From: Streptomyces aurantiacus
GTDB lineage: Bacteria > Actinomycetota > Actinomycetes > Streptomycetales > Streptomycetaceae
Reading direction: 5' to 3'
Length of the DNA: 64,000 nucleotides
NCBI RefSeq assembly: GCF_027107535.1
Contig: NZ_CP114283.1
Coordinates: 6,572,001-6,636,000 of the forward strand
Under the pieces are notes generated by a model. The model searched no databases. It worked only from the letters and a program-made list of their open reading frames with translations, and was not told the DNA's origin. The translations under genes and the position numbers were made by a program. Positions 27,110-37,090 of this stretch are shown here, piece after piece. Within the stretch, counting starts at the first letter, position 1; the number at the start of each line of letters is the position of its first letter.

Positions 27110-28006
27110 TCAGACGGAGACGCCCTTGGCGCGCAGGTACGCCAGCGGGTCCACGTCCGAGCCGTAGTCCGGGGTGGTGCGGATCTCGAAGTGCAGGTGC
27201 GGGCCGGTCACGTTGCCCGTCGCGCCGGAGAGGCCGACCTGCTGGCCCCCGGTCACGGCCTGCCCGGCCGAGACGGAGAGGGAGGACAGGTGGGCGTACT
27301 GGGCGTAGCGGCCGTCGTCGAGCCTGAGGACGACCTGGTTGCCGTACGCGCCGCCCCATCCGGCGGAGACGACCGTGCCCGCGCCGACGGCCTTGAGCGA
27401 GGTGCCGGTGGGAACCACGAAGTCGACACCGGTGTGGTAGCCGCTGGACCACATGCTGCCCGACATCTTGTACGGGGTACCGACCGTCGCGCCCGCGACC
27501 GGCATCGCGAAGCCGGAGGCGTTCGCCGCCTTGGGCGCCGCCGGCTTCTTGGCGGCGGACTGGGTGGTCTTGGAGGCGGGTGCGTCCGCGCTCGGGGTGG
27601 CGGCCGCGGCCTTTCCGCCGAGCGTGAGCTTCAGACCCGGGTGGATGAGCGCCGGGTCGGCGCCTATCGCCTTGCGGTTGTCCTCGTACAGCTTCTTCCA
27701 GCCGCCGCCGACGTCCTGCGTGTCGGCGATCTTCGAGAGGGAGTCGCCCGCACGCACGGCGTACGTCTTGGTCGCGACCTTCTTGGCCTCGGCCTTCCGG
27801 TCGGCGGCCGGCGCGGAATCCGCGGCCTTGCCCGCGACGTCCGAGGCGCTCGCGACGGACTCGGCGGCGGACTGCGGGGTAGCGGCGTGCGCTCCGGCGG
27901 CTCCGAACAGCGGGATGGCCAGTGCGGCGCCCCCGGTGCCGGCTGCGGCGATGGAGCGGGAGAGACGCTGGGACTTGGGACGGCGGTGCTTACCCTTCGC
28001 GGGCAT
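27110..28006 (-). CDS. Secreted LysM and M23 family metallopeptidase
   Basis: 298 aa. Signal-like N-terminus with basic start and a hydrophobic stretch to about 42 (AHAAT), LysM peptidoglycan-binding domain at about 80-130 (TYAVRAGDSLSKIADTQDV, LIHPGLKLTL), Ala/Lys/Pro-rich linker, and a LytM/M23 endopeptidase domain (about 185-295) with zinc ligands in HTGVDF and HLHF. Should cut peptide cross-links of peptidoglycan during growth or germination. ATG at 28006 behind AGGAA. Its long leader is a c-di-AMP riboswitch, a known pairing for actinobacterial wall hydrolases. Confidence 0.93.
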   Translation of the reverse strand: MPAKGKHRRPKSQRLSRSIAAAGTGGAALAIPLFGAAGAHAATPQSAAESVASASDVAGKAADSAPAADRKAEAKKVATKTYAVRAGDSLSKIADTQDVGGGWKKLYEDNRKAIGADPALIHPGLKLTLGGKAAAATPSADAPASKTTQSAAKKPAAPKAANASGFAMPVAGATVGTPYKMSGSMWSSGYHTGVDFVVPTGTSLKAVGAGTVVSAGWGGAYGNQVVLRLDDGRYAQYAHLSSLSVSAGQAVTGGQQVGLSGATGNVTGPHLHFEIRTTPDYGSDVDPLAYLRAKGVSV

Positions 28007-28060
28007 GGCGAATTCCTCTCCGGCGCCTGCGAGGTGAGCTGTCGGGTGCGAGCTGGAGAT

Positions 28061-28175
28061 GCCCGGCCGTGCTTGCGCACGACTTAACCCCTAGCCGTTC
28101 CGGAGACCGGAACAGGCGTTGTACCTGTGGGTCCCCCGCTCCTGCCATGTACGGGTGAGTGAGCGGATTCCGGGC
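28061..28175 (-). promoter_or_regulatory. c-di-AMP riboswitch (ydaO-yuaA class)
   Basis: Read on the minus strand: closing helix P1 GCCCGG (28175-28170) with CCGGGC (28066-28061), then AATCCGCTC with its partner GAGCGG (CCGCTC/GAGCGG stem), the highly conserved GAGCGGGGGACCCA (28141-28128), a GTTCCGG/CCGGAAC hairpin, the conserved CTAGGGGTTAAG (28094-28083), and a CGTGC-GCAA-GCACG tetraloop hairpin. These are the invariant ydaO elements. It ends about 55 bases before the start of the LysM-M23 gene; high c-di-AMP would be expected to turn expression off. Confidence 0.9.
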
Positions 28176-28469
28176 GGTGGCAGGATTGGGCGTCCGTCCG
28201 GATTGGAGGTGAACGTAAGCGACATGAAGACACGGAAACAACCTTTGGGGTTTCCTGTGTGCCCCGTTCTCTTGATCCGTGACCGAAATGACAGTCACCC
28301 TGAGTCAGTACGGGATCTCACCCGTCCGTTAAACCCCTGAAAACACACGTGAATTGCGTGAACATGGCGACAGCGGAACGTCACGAATATGACGCTGCTC
28401 ACGGGAGCCGCTCCAGGAGCCTTTATTCCAGAGCGAGTTGGAACTAAGGCTCCAATGCGGACACAACAG
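28176..28469. other. Intergenic region between the riboswitch and the alpha-galactosidase gene
   Basis: Both flanking genes are read on the minus strand, so this holds the riboswitch promoter and the end of the alpha-galactosidase transcript. I see no coding potential and no strong hairpin. Confidence 0.3.
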
Positions 28470-30560
28470 TCACATGCGACGCAGTCGGATAACTGCCGCA
28501 TCAAGGTCGCCACGCAGCCCCGTCCGCAACCCGTGATGCAACAGCACCGCACCTCGGTGGACTTCGCCCGTTTCGAGGCATTCGTACGAAGTCGCCGGGT
28601 CGAGGCCCCGCAGGCGCACCGGCGGGACCGGCTCGCCGTAGTGCTGCGCCTGGAGCCAGGCGAGGACGACGGTTTCGCCGTCACGGACGTACTGGACCGC
28701 GCTCATACCGCCCTGCGGCGTCCGCAGCCGGTGAAGGTCACCGCCCTGCACGACGGGCCGGATCTCCTTGTAGAGCTCCACCCAGCCCCGCGCCTCGGCC
28801 AGCTCCTCGTCGCTCCACCGCGTGAGGTCGCCACCGACTCCGAGCACCCCGGCCATCGCGCTCACGAACCGGAAGCGCAGCGAGCTGACACGACCGTTGA
28901 GCTGCGCGTTCGGGCTGTCGGTGACCCAGGCGGCCATGGCCCGGGCGGGGTGCACCTGACTGAAGCCGTGCTGGATGGCGAGCCGGTCGAGGGGGTCCGT
29001 GTTGTCCGAGGTCCACACCTGGTCCGTACGCGCCATGATCCCGAGGTCGATCCGGCCGCCGCCGCCCGAGCAGGACTCGAAGGCCACCCCCGGATGGGCC
29101 GCCCGCAACCGGTCCAACAGGCCGTAGAGGGCGTGCACATGATCCACCCAGAGGCGCTGCGGGTACGCCTCGCCGGGCCATCCGGCATCGGTGAAGCAGC
29201 GGTTGAAGTCCCACTTCACGTAGTCGATCGGGGCGCTGGAGAGCAGCGTGTGGAGCTGCTCCCACAGGTACTCCTGGACGTCCTCGCGGGCGAGGTTCAG
29301 GACGAGCTGATTGCGCAGTTCCGTCCTCTTTCGTCCCGGATGGAACTGCACCCAGTCCGGGTGCGCGCGGTACAGCTCACTGTCCGGGTTGACCATCTCG
29401 GGCTCGACCCAGATCCCGAACCGCATCCCGAGCGCGTGCACGTCGTCGGCGAGGGGCTTGAGGCCGGCCGGGAAGCGGTCCGGGTTGGGCGTCCAGTCGC
29501 CGAGCCCGGCCCGGTCACTGGTGCGCGTCCCGAACCAGCCGTCGTCGACCACGAACAGTTCGACCCCCATCGCGGCGGCCCGCCGCGCGAGGGCCCCCTG
29601 CTGCTCCTCGGAGATGTCGAACTCGGTGGCCTCCCAGGAGTTGTAGAGCACCGGCCGGTCCTGGTCCGCGTCCGGGATCACATGGGCCCGCTGGTAGGCG
29701 TGCCACGCGCGGCTCGCCCCGCCGAAGCCGCCGTCGCTCCACAGTCCCGCGAAGACGGGCGTGACGAAGCTCTCCCCCGGCTCCAGCCGCAGCAGTCCGG
29801 AGTCGTCGTATCCGGCCCCGCCGGTGATCTGCACGCGTGCGTCCGGCAGCTGGGCCACCGCGATCCGCCACGTCCCCGACCAGGCGAGCGCGCATCCGTA
29901 GACCTCGCCCAGCTCCTCGGTCGCCGAGCCGTCCGCGTCCAGCGCGACCCACGGCAGGTGCTGATGCCCCGTGTGCCCCCGCCGGCTGCCGATGGTCTTC
30001 TCGCCGTAGGTGAGCTCGGAGCGCACCAGACGGGACTCGGCCGCCCACCGTCCGTGCAGCTGGGACAGCCGCCATCCGTCGCGCTGCGGCAGCGTCCAGG
30101 TGGCGGAGTCGGCGCGCAGCACCTCCAGGGCGGGTCCCTCGTTGGCGAGGGTCACCCACCGCTCGACGACGTCGGTCCCGGCCCGCATCCGGTAGTGCAG
30201 CGTGATGCCGAGTCCGGAGTCGGAGAACCGCAGCCGCAGCTCGTCGCCCTCGGCCCCGCCGGTCTCGTGCCCCTCGAACCGCCACTCGGTGCCGCGCCTG
30301 TCCTGCGTACGCACGGAGAGCGCGGGCCGGACGAAACGGGGGCCGCCCTCGACCGGGTACTCCTCATGGCCGTCGAGGGTGGCCTCGAAGGGCCAGTACT
30401 CCGGTCCGGGGCCCGCGGCGAGCGCCTCCGCGTCGGCGAGCCCGATCCTCGGGCCCCAGTGCAGATGAAGCAGCTCGTCCTCGTCACCGAGCCGCAGGCC
30501 GTAGCTGCTCGTGGGTCCCGAAAGAAGCCACGTACGGCCGTCTGCGCCGATCTCTACCAT
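28470..30560 (-). CDS. Alpha-galactosidase, GH36 family
   Basis: 696 aa, cytoplasmic (no signal). GH36 retaining enzyme that releases terminal alpha-galactose from melibiose, raffinose-type sugars or galactomannan. N-terminal beta-sandwich (about 1-290), catalytic barrel (about 300-610), C-terminal beta domain. Nucleophile in YVKWDFNR (about 448), acid/base in SDNTDP (about 519), plus VDDGWFGTR, GIWVEPEMV and ESCSGGGGRIDLGI. ATG at 30560 behind GAGGG; an upstream TTG is less likely. Transcribed divergently from the tyrosine phosphatase gene. Confidence 0.93.
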   Translation of the reverse strand: MVEIGADGRTWLLSGPTSSYGLRLGDEDELLHLHWGPRIGLADAEALAAGPGPEYWPFEATLDGHEEYPVEGGPRFVRPALSVRTQDRRGTEWRFEGHETGGAEGDELRLRFSDSGLGITLHYRMRAGTDVVERWVTLANEGPALEVLRADSATWTLPQRDGWRLSQLHGRWAAESRLVRSELTYGEKTIGSRRGHTGHQHLPWVALDADGSATEELGEVYGCALAWSGTWRIAVAQLPDARVQITGGAGYDDSGLLRLEPGESFVTPVFAGLWSDGGFGGASRAWHAYQRAHVIPDADQDRPVLYNSWEATEFDISEEQQGALARRAAAMGVELFVVDDGWFGTRTSDRAGLGDWTPNPDRFPAGLKPLADDVHALGMRFGIWVEPEMVNPDSELYRAHPDWVQFHPGRKRTELRNQLVLNLAREDVQEYLWEQLHTLLSSAPIDYVKWDFNRCFTDAGWPGEAYPQRLWVDHVHALYGLLDRLRAAHPGVAFESCSGGGGRIDLGIMARTDQVWTSDNTDPLDRLAIQHGFSQVHPARAMAAWVTDSPNAQLNGRVSSLRFRFVSAMAGVLGVGGDLTRWSDEELAEARGWVELYKEIRPVVQGGDLHRLRTPQGGMSAVQYVRDGETVVLAWLQAQHYGEPVPPVRLRGLDPATSYECLETGEVHRGAVLLHHGLRTGLRGDLDAAVIRLRRM

Positions 30561-30728
30561 CAAGCCCTCACATATTCGAACAGGCACGCTCAAGCCCCAA
30601 CATCATCAGGGTCCGCGTGCCTTTCCGGCAACGTCTGTGGACAACTCATTGGCCTACGAACCAATGTCGTATCGTCGGACACGCATCTCGCCGACGAGCC
30701 GCGTCGGCGGCGGATGGGAGGAGCCCCC

Positions 30729-31526
30729 GTGACGCAGCAGGTCCCGTCGACCGAGCCCGAGCTGGCTGGAGTGCGCAACTTCCGCGACGTGGGCGGCCTG
30801 CCGACGGTGGACGGCCGGCGGGTGGCGTACGGGCGGCTGTTCCGCAGCGGTCACCTCGCGCACGCCACGGCGTCGGACGCCGCGTTCCTCGCCTCCCTGA
30901 GCCTGCACACGATCTTCGACTTCCGCAATGCGGCGGACCAGAAGCTGGAGGGGCCCGACGTCGAGCTGCCCGGGGTGCGCAATGTGAATCTGCCACTGAC
31001 GGACCCCGCCGACGGCGCCGAGTTCTGGACGATGGTCCGTGACGGGGATCTGGACCAGCTGCGGCAGCTGCTCTCCGACGGCCGGGCGGCGGACCGCATG
31101 ATCGGCTCCTACCGCACGATCGTCAAGGAGCGCACGAGCGAGCTCCGTCAGGTGCTGCACTCACTGGCCGAGGACAGCGTCCCGGCCCTGATGCACTGCG
31201 CGGCGGGCAAGGACCGGGCCGGCCTGTCCGTCGCCATGACGCTCCTCGCCGTGGGCGTCGAGCGCGAGGCCATCGTGACGGACTACCTGGAGTCGAACGC
31301 GGCGCACCGCCGTTACCGCGTCAGCCGCAGCGGCTCCTCCGACTCGGCGTACACCCCCGAGGTGATGGAGCTGCTCAGCCCTCTCTTCGACGCACGTGCC
31401 GAGTATCTGGCCGCGGCCTTCGAGACGATCGAGGAGACCTGGGGCAGCACCGACGCGTACCTGGAGCAGGCGCTCGGCGTGACGCCCGAGATCCGGGAGC
31501 GGCTGCGGAACCGGTTCCTCGACTGA
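30729..31526 (+). CDS. Tyrosine-protein phosphatase (dual-specificity-like, Y_phosphatase3 family)
   Basis: 265 aa. The catalytic P-loop is HCAAGKDRAG (C-x5-R, about 157-166). N-terminal motif VRNFRDVGGLPTVDGRRVAYGRLFRSGHL and IFDFRNAADQKLEGPD are typical of this bacterial family, whose members act on phosphotyrosine, and some on phosphoinositides. GTG start at 30729 behind GGGAGGAG. It stands alone between alpha-galactosidase and the small-protein end of the XRE-cupin operon. Confidence 0.92.
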   Translation: MTQQVPSTEPELAGVRNFRDVGGLPTVDGRRVAYGRLFRSGHLAHATASDAAFLASLSLHTIFDFRNAADQKLEGPDVELPGVRNVNLPLTDPADGAEFWTMVRDGDLDQLRQLLSDGRAADRMIGSYRTIVKERTSELRQVLHSLAEDSVPALMHCAAGKDRAGLSVAMTLLAVGVEREAIVTDYLESNAAHRRYRVSRSGSSDSAYTPEVMELLSPLFDARAEYLAAAFETIEETWGSTDAYLEQALGVTPEIRERLRNRFLD

Positions 31527-31556
31527 CCCGGCCGGGCGCCCCCGGTCCGGTGACCG

Positions 31557-31682
31557 CTACTGCCCCTGGGCTCCGAGGGAGAACAGCAGGTAGATGAAGG
31601 CGGCGAAGACATGCCCGACGGCCACGTAGATGATGAGCCGCACCCACAGCGCGCGCGGGAACTTCTCCTCGATGTCCTTCAT
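31557..31682 (-). CDS. Small single-pass membrane protein, DUF6126-like
   Basis: 41 aa: charged start MKDIEEKFPRALWVR, one membrane helix LIIYVAVGHVFAAFIYLLFSL, short tail GAQGQ. The ATG shares one base with the stop of the XRE-cupin gene (TGATG), so it is translated by coupling. This pair (regulator plus tiny membrane protein) follows the hopanoid cluster in Streptomyces; the function is unknown, perhaps a membrane partner of the regulator. Confidence 0.85.
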   Translation of the reverse strand: MKDIEEKFPRALWVRLIIYVAVGHVFAAFIYLLFSLGAQGQ

Positions 31683-32326
31683 CAGGACTCTCCTCGGTTC
31701 GTCGTCGGTCCGAGGCACAGGGCGGCCGTCGGGCTCTGCAGCAGGGTGTGTACGAAGAGCAGGTCGGCGCCGTCCCGGTCCGCGGCGGCGATCCGGTGGG
31801 GGGTCAGCGAGTCGAAGTGAGCGCTGTCGCCGGGTTCGAGGACGTGGGTGGTGTCCGCGAGCCGCAGCCGCAGCCGCCCCTGGAGGACGTACAGCCACTC
31901 CTCACCGGGGTGGACGCGCACGATGTCGCCCTGCGACCCGTGGGGGACGTGCACGCGCAGGGACTGCATGCCGCGTCCGGCGGCGCCGGCCGGCCAGTAC
32001 GTCCAGCCGCCGGCCCGGGTGGGCTCCATGTCGGCGGCGCGCACGACGGCGTCCCGCTCGGTGACCGTCTCCCCGAGCAGGTCCGAGACGGTGGTGCCGT
32101 AGATGCGGGCCAGCGCGAGCAGCATCGGCAGCGAGGGCTGGCGCTGCCCGGTCTCCAGCCGGGAGAGGTGGGCGGGCGAGAGCCCGGCGGCCCGGGCCGC
32201 GGACTCCAGGGTGAGCGTCGCGCGACGGCGCAGCGCACGCAGCTGGGGGGCGACGGCCGGCAGCTTCTCCCCGGCTGCCGCCGGCTCGGAAGGGCTCGTA
32301 CCCTTGTCAGGGTTCATGTGGTCCAT
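31682..32326 (-). CDS. XRE family regulator with C-terminal cupin domain
   Basis: 214 aa from the ATG at 32326 (another ATG at 32317). Helix-turn-helix at about 28-82 (LRALRRRATLTLESAARAAGLSPAHLSRLETGQRQPSLPMLLALARIYGTTVSDLL), cupin_2 domain at about 130-200 (VHPGEEWLYVLQGRLRLRL, LEPGDSAHFDSLTPHRI). Family members sense small amines, amino acids or alcohols. Two matching palindromes directly upstream make autorepression likely. It lies just after hpnO but has its own promoter region. Confidence 0.92.
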   Translation of the reverse strand: MDHMNPDKGTSPSEPAAAGEKLPAVAPQLRALRRRATLTLESAARAAGLSPAHLSRLETGQRQPSLPMLLALARIYGTTVSDLLGETVTERDAVVRAADMEPTRAGGWTYWPAGAAGRGMQSLRVHVPHGSQGDIVRVHPGEEWLYVLQGRLRLRLADTTHVLEPGDSAHFDSLTPHRIAAADRDGADLLFVHTLLQSPTAALCLGPTTNRGES

Positions 32327-32338
32327 TGAGCCGCAGGC

Positions 32339-32373
32339 TTGCCTCGGAGACAAATTCCTTGCCTCAGAGGCAA
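32339..32373. promoter_or_regulatory. Doubled palindromic operator of the XRE-cupin gene
   Basis: Two 15-bp inverted repeats: TTGCCTCGGAGACAA (32339-32353, one mismatch) and TTGCCTCAGAGGCAA (32359-32373, perfect). Their centres are exactly 20 bp apart, two helical turns, so two dimers would bind the same face of DNA. The nearer copy lies 13 bases from the start codon. Confidence 0.8.
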
Positions 32374-32437
32374 AAGATCCCGGGGCCCGTCGGCTTTTGT
32401 CCTCCCGCGGCCGACGACCCCGTACCGCTGCCGGGGC

Positions 32438-33835
32438 CTACCTGTTGGCGACCGCCTGTTTGACCAGCGTCTTCCCGAAGTCCCACATGAGCCCGCCCCC
32501 ACTGTGTGCGTCGTCCATCACGGCGGTGAAGGCGTCCAGGAACCGGTCGACGTCCCGTTCACCGAAGACCAGCGGCGGAATCAGCTTGATCACCTCCAGA
32601 TGGTCGCCGGAGACCTGGGTGAGGATCCGGTGCCGCTGCAGCAGTGGCACGACCACCATCTGCGCGAACAGCCCCTTGCGCGCGGCCTGCAGCATCGTCC
32701 ACCGGCTGCGCAGCTTCAGTGACCTGGGCCGCCCGAACTCGATGCCGATCATCAGCCCACGGCCGCGTACGTCGCTCAGCAGCTCGTATTTGTCGACGAG
32801 CGCCGCGAGCCGGGACTTCAGCTGCTCCCCCGTGGCGCGGGCGTTCGCCACGATCTGCTCGTTCTCCATGACCGACAGCACGGCGAGGCCGGCCGCCATG
32901 GCCTGCGCGTTGGACCCGAAGCTCGCGGAGTGCACGAGGACGCGGTCCATGGACGAGTAGACCTTCTTGAAGATCCAGTCCTTGCCGAGTGTGGCCCCGA
33001 CCGGCACATAGCCGCCGGACAGCGCCTTGGCCACGCACACCAGGTCCGGTTCGACGCCTTCGTCGTGCTGGTAGGCGTAGAAGTCGCCGGTCCGGCCCAG
33101 CCCCGTCTGCACCTCGTCCGCGATGAGCAGCGCCTTGTGCCGGTGCAGCAGTTCCTGGGCGGCGCGCAGATAGCCCGGCGGGGACTCGTGGACGCCCTTG
33201 CCCTGGATCGGCTCGACGATCAGGGCGGCGACGTCACCCTTCTTCAACTCCCTTGCCAGGGCGTCGAGATCGCCGAGCGGCACCGCCGTGTCGGGCAGCA
33301 GCGGGGCGAAGCCGTCCCGGAAGCCGTCCTCGCCGTTCACGGACAGGGACCCGGTGGTGAGGCCGTGGAAGGCGTGCGGGCAGTACAGGACCCGCGGCCT
33401 GCCGGTGGCGTACCGGGCGAACTTCAGCGCGGTCTCGACGGCCTCCGTACCGCTGTTGCCGAAGAACACCCGGTCCAGGTGCGGGCTGTGCGTGAGCAGC
33501 TTCTCCGCCAGCAGCCCGGGCAGCGGCTGGCAGTCGAAGCGGGTCAGGTCGGCGAGCTGGGCGTCGAGGACGTCGTGCAGCGCCTTGCGGACGACGGGGT
33601 GGTGGCGGCCGAGTCCCATCACCCCGAACCCGGCGAGCATGTCCAGGTAGTCGTTGCCGTCCGCGTCCCAGAAGTACGCGCCCTCGGCCCGCTCGTAGAC
33701 CCTGTCGAAGCCGATGGTGTGCAGCATGCGCGGCAGTTGGTGGTTCAGGTGCTTGGCATGCAGTTCGTAGCGCTCGGCTCCGCGCTCGGCGAGAAGACTG
33801 CCGAGGTCGAACTCCTGGGACTCACTGGTGGTCAT
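32438..33835 (-). CDS. hpnO: Hopanoid side-chain aminotransferase (class III PLP enzyme)
   Basis: 465 aa, class III aminotransferase (ornithine/acetylornithine type). Marks: [56 protein letters not shown] and the PLP lysine in [17 protein letters not shown]. In hopanoid clusters this enzyme (HpnO) puts the amino group on C35 to give aminobacteriohopanetriol from a ribosylhopane-derived aldehyde. The ATG at 33835 overlaps the dxs stop by 4 bases. Last gene of the hopanoid operon. Confidence 0.9.
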   Translation of the reverse strand: MTTSESQEFDLGSLLAERGAERYELHAKHLNHQLPRMLHTIGFDRVYERAEGAYFWDADGNDYLDMLAGFGVMGLGRHHPVVRKALHDVLDAQLADLTRFDCQPLPGLLAEKLLTHSPHLDRVFFGNSGTEAVETALKFARYATGRPRVLYCPHAFHGLTTGSLSVNGEDGFRDGFAPLLPDTAVPLGDLDALARELKKGDVAALIVEPIQGKGVHESPPGYLRAAQELLHRHKALLIADEVQTGLGRTGDFYAYQHDEGVEPDLVCVAKALSGGYVPVGATLGKDWIFKKVYSSMDRVLVHSASFGSNAQAMAAGLAVLSVMENEQIVANARATGEQLKSRLAALVDKYELLSDVRGRGLMIGIEFGRPRSLKLRSRWTMLQAARKGLFAQMVVVPLLQRHRILTQVSGDHLEVIKLIPPLVFGERDVDRFLDAFTAVMDDAHSGGGLMWDFGKTLVKQAVANR

Positions 33836-35874
33836 TCCTGTTTCTCCTTGGGCGCCTGTTTCCCGGCCGCCGGCTTCCCGGCCGCCTGCCGCTTCGACGT
33901 GCGCTGCCCGTCGGCCTGCGCCTTCCGCACGCGCTTCGTGGCGGCCTGCCCGCCGGGGGCCCGCGCCGTGACCGCCGGTTCGGCGTCCGTGACCGCCGCG
34001 CCCGCTTCCCGTGTGGCCAGGCTCGCGCCGATCCGGCCCGCGATCTCGACGGGCGTCAGACCGATGTCGGCCAGCACCTCGCCCCGCTTGGCGTGTGCGA
34101 GGAACTGCTCGGGGATCCCGAACCGCCGTATCGGCACGTCGACTTCGGCGTCGCCCAGGGCGAGCGCGACCGCCGCGCCCACTCCGGAGGCCCGGCTGTT
34201 GTCCTCGACGACGGCGACCATGCGGTGGCCGGCGGCGAGGCCGGGCAGCGCGGGGTCCACGGGCTTGACCCACCGCGGGTCGACCACCGTGCAGCCGATG
34301 CCCCGGGCCTCCAGGAGTTCGGCCGCCCGCAGACACACCGGGGCCATCACTCCCACGGCGACGAGGAGGACGTCGGGCCGCGCGCCGCGGTGCAGCACGT
34401 CCACACCGCCCACCCTGTCGACCGCTGGCACCGCGGGCCCCACCGACTCCTTGGGGAAGCGGATCAGTGTGGGGGCGTCGTCCACGGCGACCGCCTCGCG
34501 CAGTTGGGCGCGCAGTTGGTCGGCGTCACGCGGCGCGGCGATCCGGAGCCCCGGCACGACCTGGAGGACGGACAGGTCCCACATGCCGTTGTGCGACGCT
34601 CCGTCGACTCCCGTGACTCCGGCGCGGTCCAGCACGAAGGTCACCCCGCAGCGGTGCAGCGCGACATCCATGAGGAGCTGGTCGAAGGCCCGGTTGAGGA
34701 AGGTCGCGTACACCGCGACGACCGGATGCAGTCCGCCCGTCGCGAGCCCGGCCGCGGACACCGCGGCGTGCTGCTCGGCGATACCGACGTCCCACACCCG
34801 GTCGGGGAACCTCTCCGCGAACTTCGCGAGGCCCACCGGATGCAGCATGGCCGCGGTGATCGCCACGACGTCCGCGCGTTCCTCTCCGATGCGCACGATC
34901 TCGTCGCCGAACACCGAGGTCCAGGAGGGGCCGTTGGAGGGCGCGAGCGGCTCACAGGTGAGCGGGTCCATCACGCCGACGGTGTGGAAGTGGTCCTCCT
35001 CGTGTGCGACGGCGGGTTCGTATCCGCGCCCCTTCTCCGTCAGGCAGTGGATGAGTACGGGCCCGTGGAAGCGCTTCGCGCGCCGCAGCGCCGACTCGAC
35101 CGCGCCCACGTCGTGCCCGTCGATCGGCCCGACGTACTTCAGCCCCAGGTCCTCGAACATGCCCTGCGGCGCGAAAGCGTCCTTGAACCCCTTCTTCGCG
35201 CCGTGCAGGGACTCGAAGAGGGTGCCGCCGACGACAGGCATGCTCAGCAGGACGTCCTTGCCCCAGGCCAGGACCTTCTCGTAGCTGTCGGTGGTCCGCA
35301 GCGTCGCCAGGTGGTTCGCGAGACCGCCTATGGTCGGCGCGTACGAGCGTTCGTTGTCGTTGACGACGATGATCAGCGGCCGGTCCTTGGCGGCGGCGAT
35401 GTTGTTCAACGCCTCCCACGCCATGCCGCCGGTGAGCGCGCCGTCGCCGATGACCGCGACGACGTGCCCCTTCTCCCCCTGTACCTGGCGGGCCTTGGCG
35501 AGTCCGTCGGCCCAGCCGAGCGCGGTGGACGCGTGGCTGTTCTCGATGACGTCGTGCTCGGACTCCGCGCGAGACGGGTAGCCGGAGAGGCCGCCCTTGC
35601 CCCGCAGCTTGGAGAAGTCCTGACGCCCTGTCAGCAATTTGTGTACGTAGCTCTGGTGGCCGGTGTCCCACAGAATGCGGTCGACGGGCGACTCGAAGAC
35701 CCGGTGGAGCGCGATGGAGAGTTCCACCACCCCCAGGTTGGGCCCCAGATGACCGCCGGTCCTGGCGACCGCGTGCACCAGGAACTCCCGGATCTCGTCG
35801 CCCAGTTGGCCTATCTCCGTCTCGGACAGCGCCTTCAGGTCGCGTGGTCCCCGGATGCTCTCCAGAATTGTCAC
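33832..35874 (-). CDS. dxs: 1-deoxy-D-xylulose-5-phosphate synthase (hopanoid cluster copy)
   Basis: 680 aa. ThDP enzyme joining pyruvate and glyceraldehyde 3-phosphate, first step of the MEP pathway. Marks: [48 protein letters not shown] (ThDP GDG motif), [16 protein letters not shown]. The enzyme proper ends near 630; the last 45-50 aa form an Ala/Lys/Arg-rich tail ([20 protein letters not shown] and more) not needed for catalysis. Streptomyces usually has another dxs elsewhere, so this copy probably serves hopanoid demand. GTG start, 27 bases after ispG. Confidence 0.96.
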   Translation of the reverse strand: MTILESIRGPRDLKALSETEIGQLGDEIREFLVHAVARTGGHLGPNLGVVELSIALHRVFESPVDRILWDTGHQSYVHKLLTGRQDFSKLRGKGGLSGYPSRAESEHDVIENSHASTALGWADGLAKARQVQGEKGHVVAVIGDGALTGGMAWEALNNIAAAKDRPLIIVVNDNERSYAPTIGGLANHLATLRTTDSYEKVLAWGKDVLLSMPVVGGTLFESLHGAKKGFKDAFAPQGMFEDLGLKYVGPIDGHDVGAVESALRRAKRFHGPVLIHCLTEKGRGYEPAVAHEEDHFHTVGVMDPLTCEPLAPSNGPSWTSVFGDEIVRIGEERADVVAITAAMLHPVGLAKFAERFPDRVWDVGIAEQHAAVSAAGLATGGLHPVVAVYATFLNRAFDQLLMDVALHRCGVTFVLDRAGVTGVDGASHNGMWDLSVLQVVPGLRIAAPRDADQLRAQLREAVAVDDAPTLIRFPKESVGPAVPAVDRVGGVDVLHRGARPDVLLVAVGVMAPVCLRAAELLEARGIGCTVVDPRWVKPVDPALPGLAAGHRMVAVVEDNSRASGVGAAVALALGDAEVDVPIRRFGIPEQFLAHAKRGEVLADIGLTPVEIAGRIGASLATREAGAAVTDAEPAVTARAPGGQAATKRVRKAQADGQRTSKRQAAGKPAAGKQAPKEKQE

Positions 35875-35901
35875 GCTCGGGCCCCCTCTCGGTCTGTGCT
35901 G

Positions 35902-37086
35902 CTACTGACTCGCGGTGACGGAGGGCTGCCCCGGCACCGTGACCTCCGGCTCGCCTGACGCGACGCCGTCCGCCTCCATCTGTGCGGCGATCTTCATCGC
36001 CTCGTCGATGAGGGTCTCCACGATCTTCGACTCGGGCACCGTCCGGATGACCTCGCCCTTGACGAAGATCTGCCCCTTGCCGTTGCCGGAGGCGACCCCC
36101 AGGTCCGCCTCCCGCGCCTCGCCCGGGCCGTTGACGACGCAGCCCATGACCGCGACGCGCAGGGGCACTTCCATGCCCTCCAGTCCGGCCGTGACCTCGT
36201 CGGCGAGCTTGTAGACGTCGACCTGGGCCCGCCCGCAGGACGGACACGACACGATCTCCAGCCTCCGCTGCCGCAGTCCCAGCGACTCCAGGATCTGCAT
36301 GCCGACCTTGCACTCCTCGGCGGGCGGCGCGCTCAGGGACACCCGGATGGTGTCGCCGATGCCCTCGGAGAGCAACGCCCCGAACGCCACCGCGGACTTG
36401 ATCGTCCCCTGGAAGGCCGGCCCCGCCTCGGTCACGCCGAGATGCAGCGGGTAGTCGCACTGGGCCGCCAGTTGCCGGTAGGCGTTGACCATGACGACCG
36501 GGTCGTTGTGCTTGACCGAGATCTTGATGTCCTGGAATCCGTGCTCCTCGAAGAGCGAGGCCTCCCACAGCGCCGACTCGACCAGCGCCTCGGGCGTCGC
36601 CCTGCCGTACTTCTGGAGCAGGCGCCGGTCCAGCGAACCGGCGTTGACCCCGATCCGGATCGGCGTGCCGTGGTCCTTCGCGGCCCGAGCGATCTCCTTC
36701 ACCTTGTCGTCGAACTGCTTGATGTTGCCGGGGTTCACCCGTACCGCCGCGCAGCCCGCCTCGATCGCGGCGAACACGTACTTCGGCTGGAAGTGGATGT
36801 CCGCGATCACCGGGAGCTGCGACTTGCGCGCGATGGTGGCGAGCGCGTCCGCGTCGTCCTGCGTGGGGCAGGCGACGCGGACGATCTGGCAGCCGGACGC
36901 GGTGAGTTCGGCGATCTGCTGGAGGGTGGCGCCGATGTCCGACGTACGCGTCGTCGTCATCGACTGCACCGACACGGGCGCCCCGCCACCGACCGCCACC
37001 GGCCCGACCTGGATCCGCCGCGAGACACGGCGCTCCGCGATCGGCCGGACCGGCACCTCGGGCAGCCCCAGGGAGACGGCGCTCAC
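35902..37086 (-). CDS. ispG: Flavodoxin-dependent 4-hydroxy-3-methylbut-2-enyl-diphosphate synthase (hopanoid cluster copy)
   Basis: 394 aa. [4Fe-4S] enzyme of the MEP pathway converting MEcPP to HMBPP. Barrel motifs [53 protein letters not shown]; cluster ligands in [11 protein letters not shown] and [14 protein letters not shown] start at 37086, 4 bases after the hpnH stop. Same operon as dxs, giving the cluster two of its own precursor enzymes. Confidence 0.96.
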   Translation of the reverse strand: MSAVSLGLPEVPVRPIAERRVSRRIQVGPVAVGGGAPVSVQSMTTTRTSDIGATLQQIAELTASGCQIVRVACPTQDDADALATIARKSQLPVIADIHFQPKYVFAAIEAGCAAVRVNPGNIKQFDDKVKEIARAAKDHGTPIRIGVNAGSLDRRLLQKYGRATPEALVESALWEASLFEEHGFQDIKISVKHNDPVVMVNAYRQLAAQCDYPLHLGVTEAGPAFQGTIKSAVAFGALLSEGIGDTIRVSLSAPPAEECKVGMQILESLGLRQRRLEIVSCPSCGRAQVDVYKLADEVTAGLEGMEVPLRVAVMGCVVNGPGEAREADLGVASGNGKGQIFVKGEVIRTVPESKIVETLIDEAMKIAAQMEADGVASGEPEVTVPGQPSVTASQ

Positions 37087-37090
37087 GTCG

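Noticed and set aside
28389..31526. A 1045-codon plus-strand frame ending in the tyrosine phosphatase
   Set aside because: The first 780 codons are antisense to the alpha-galactosidase gene; the phosphatase homology and ribosome-binding site place its start at 30729.
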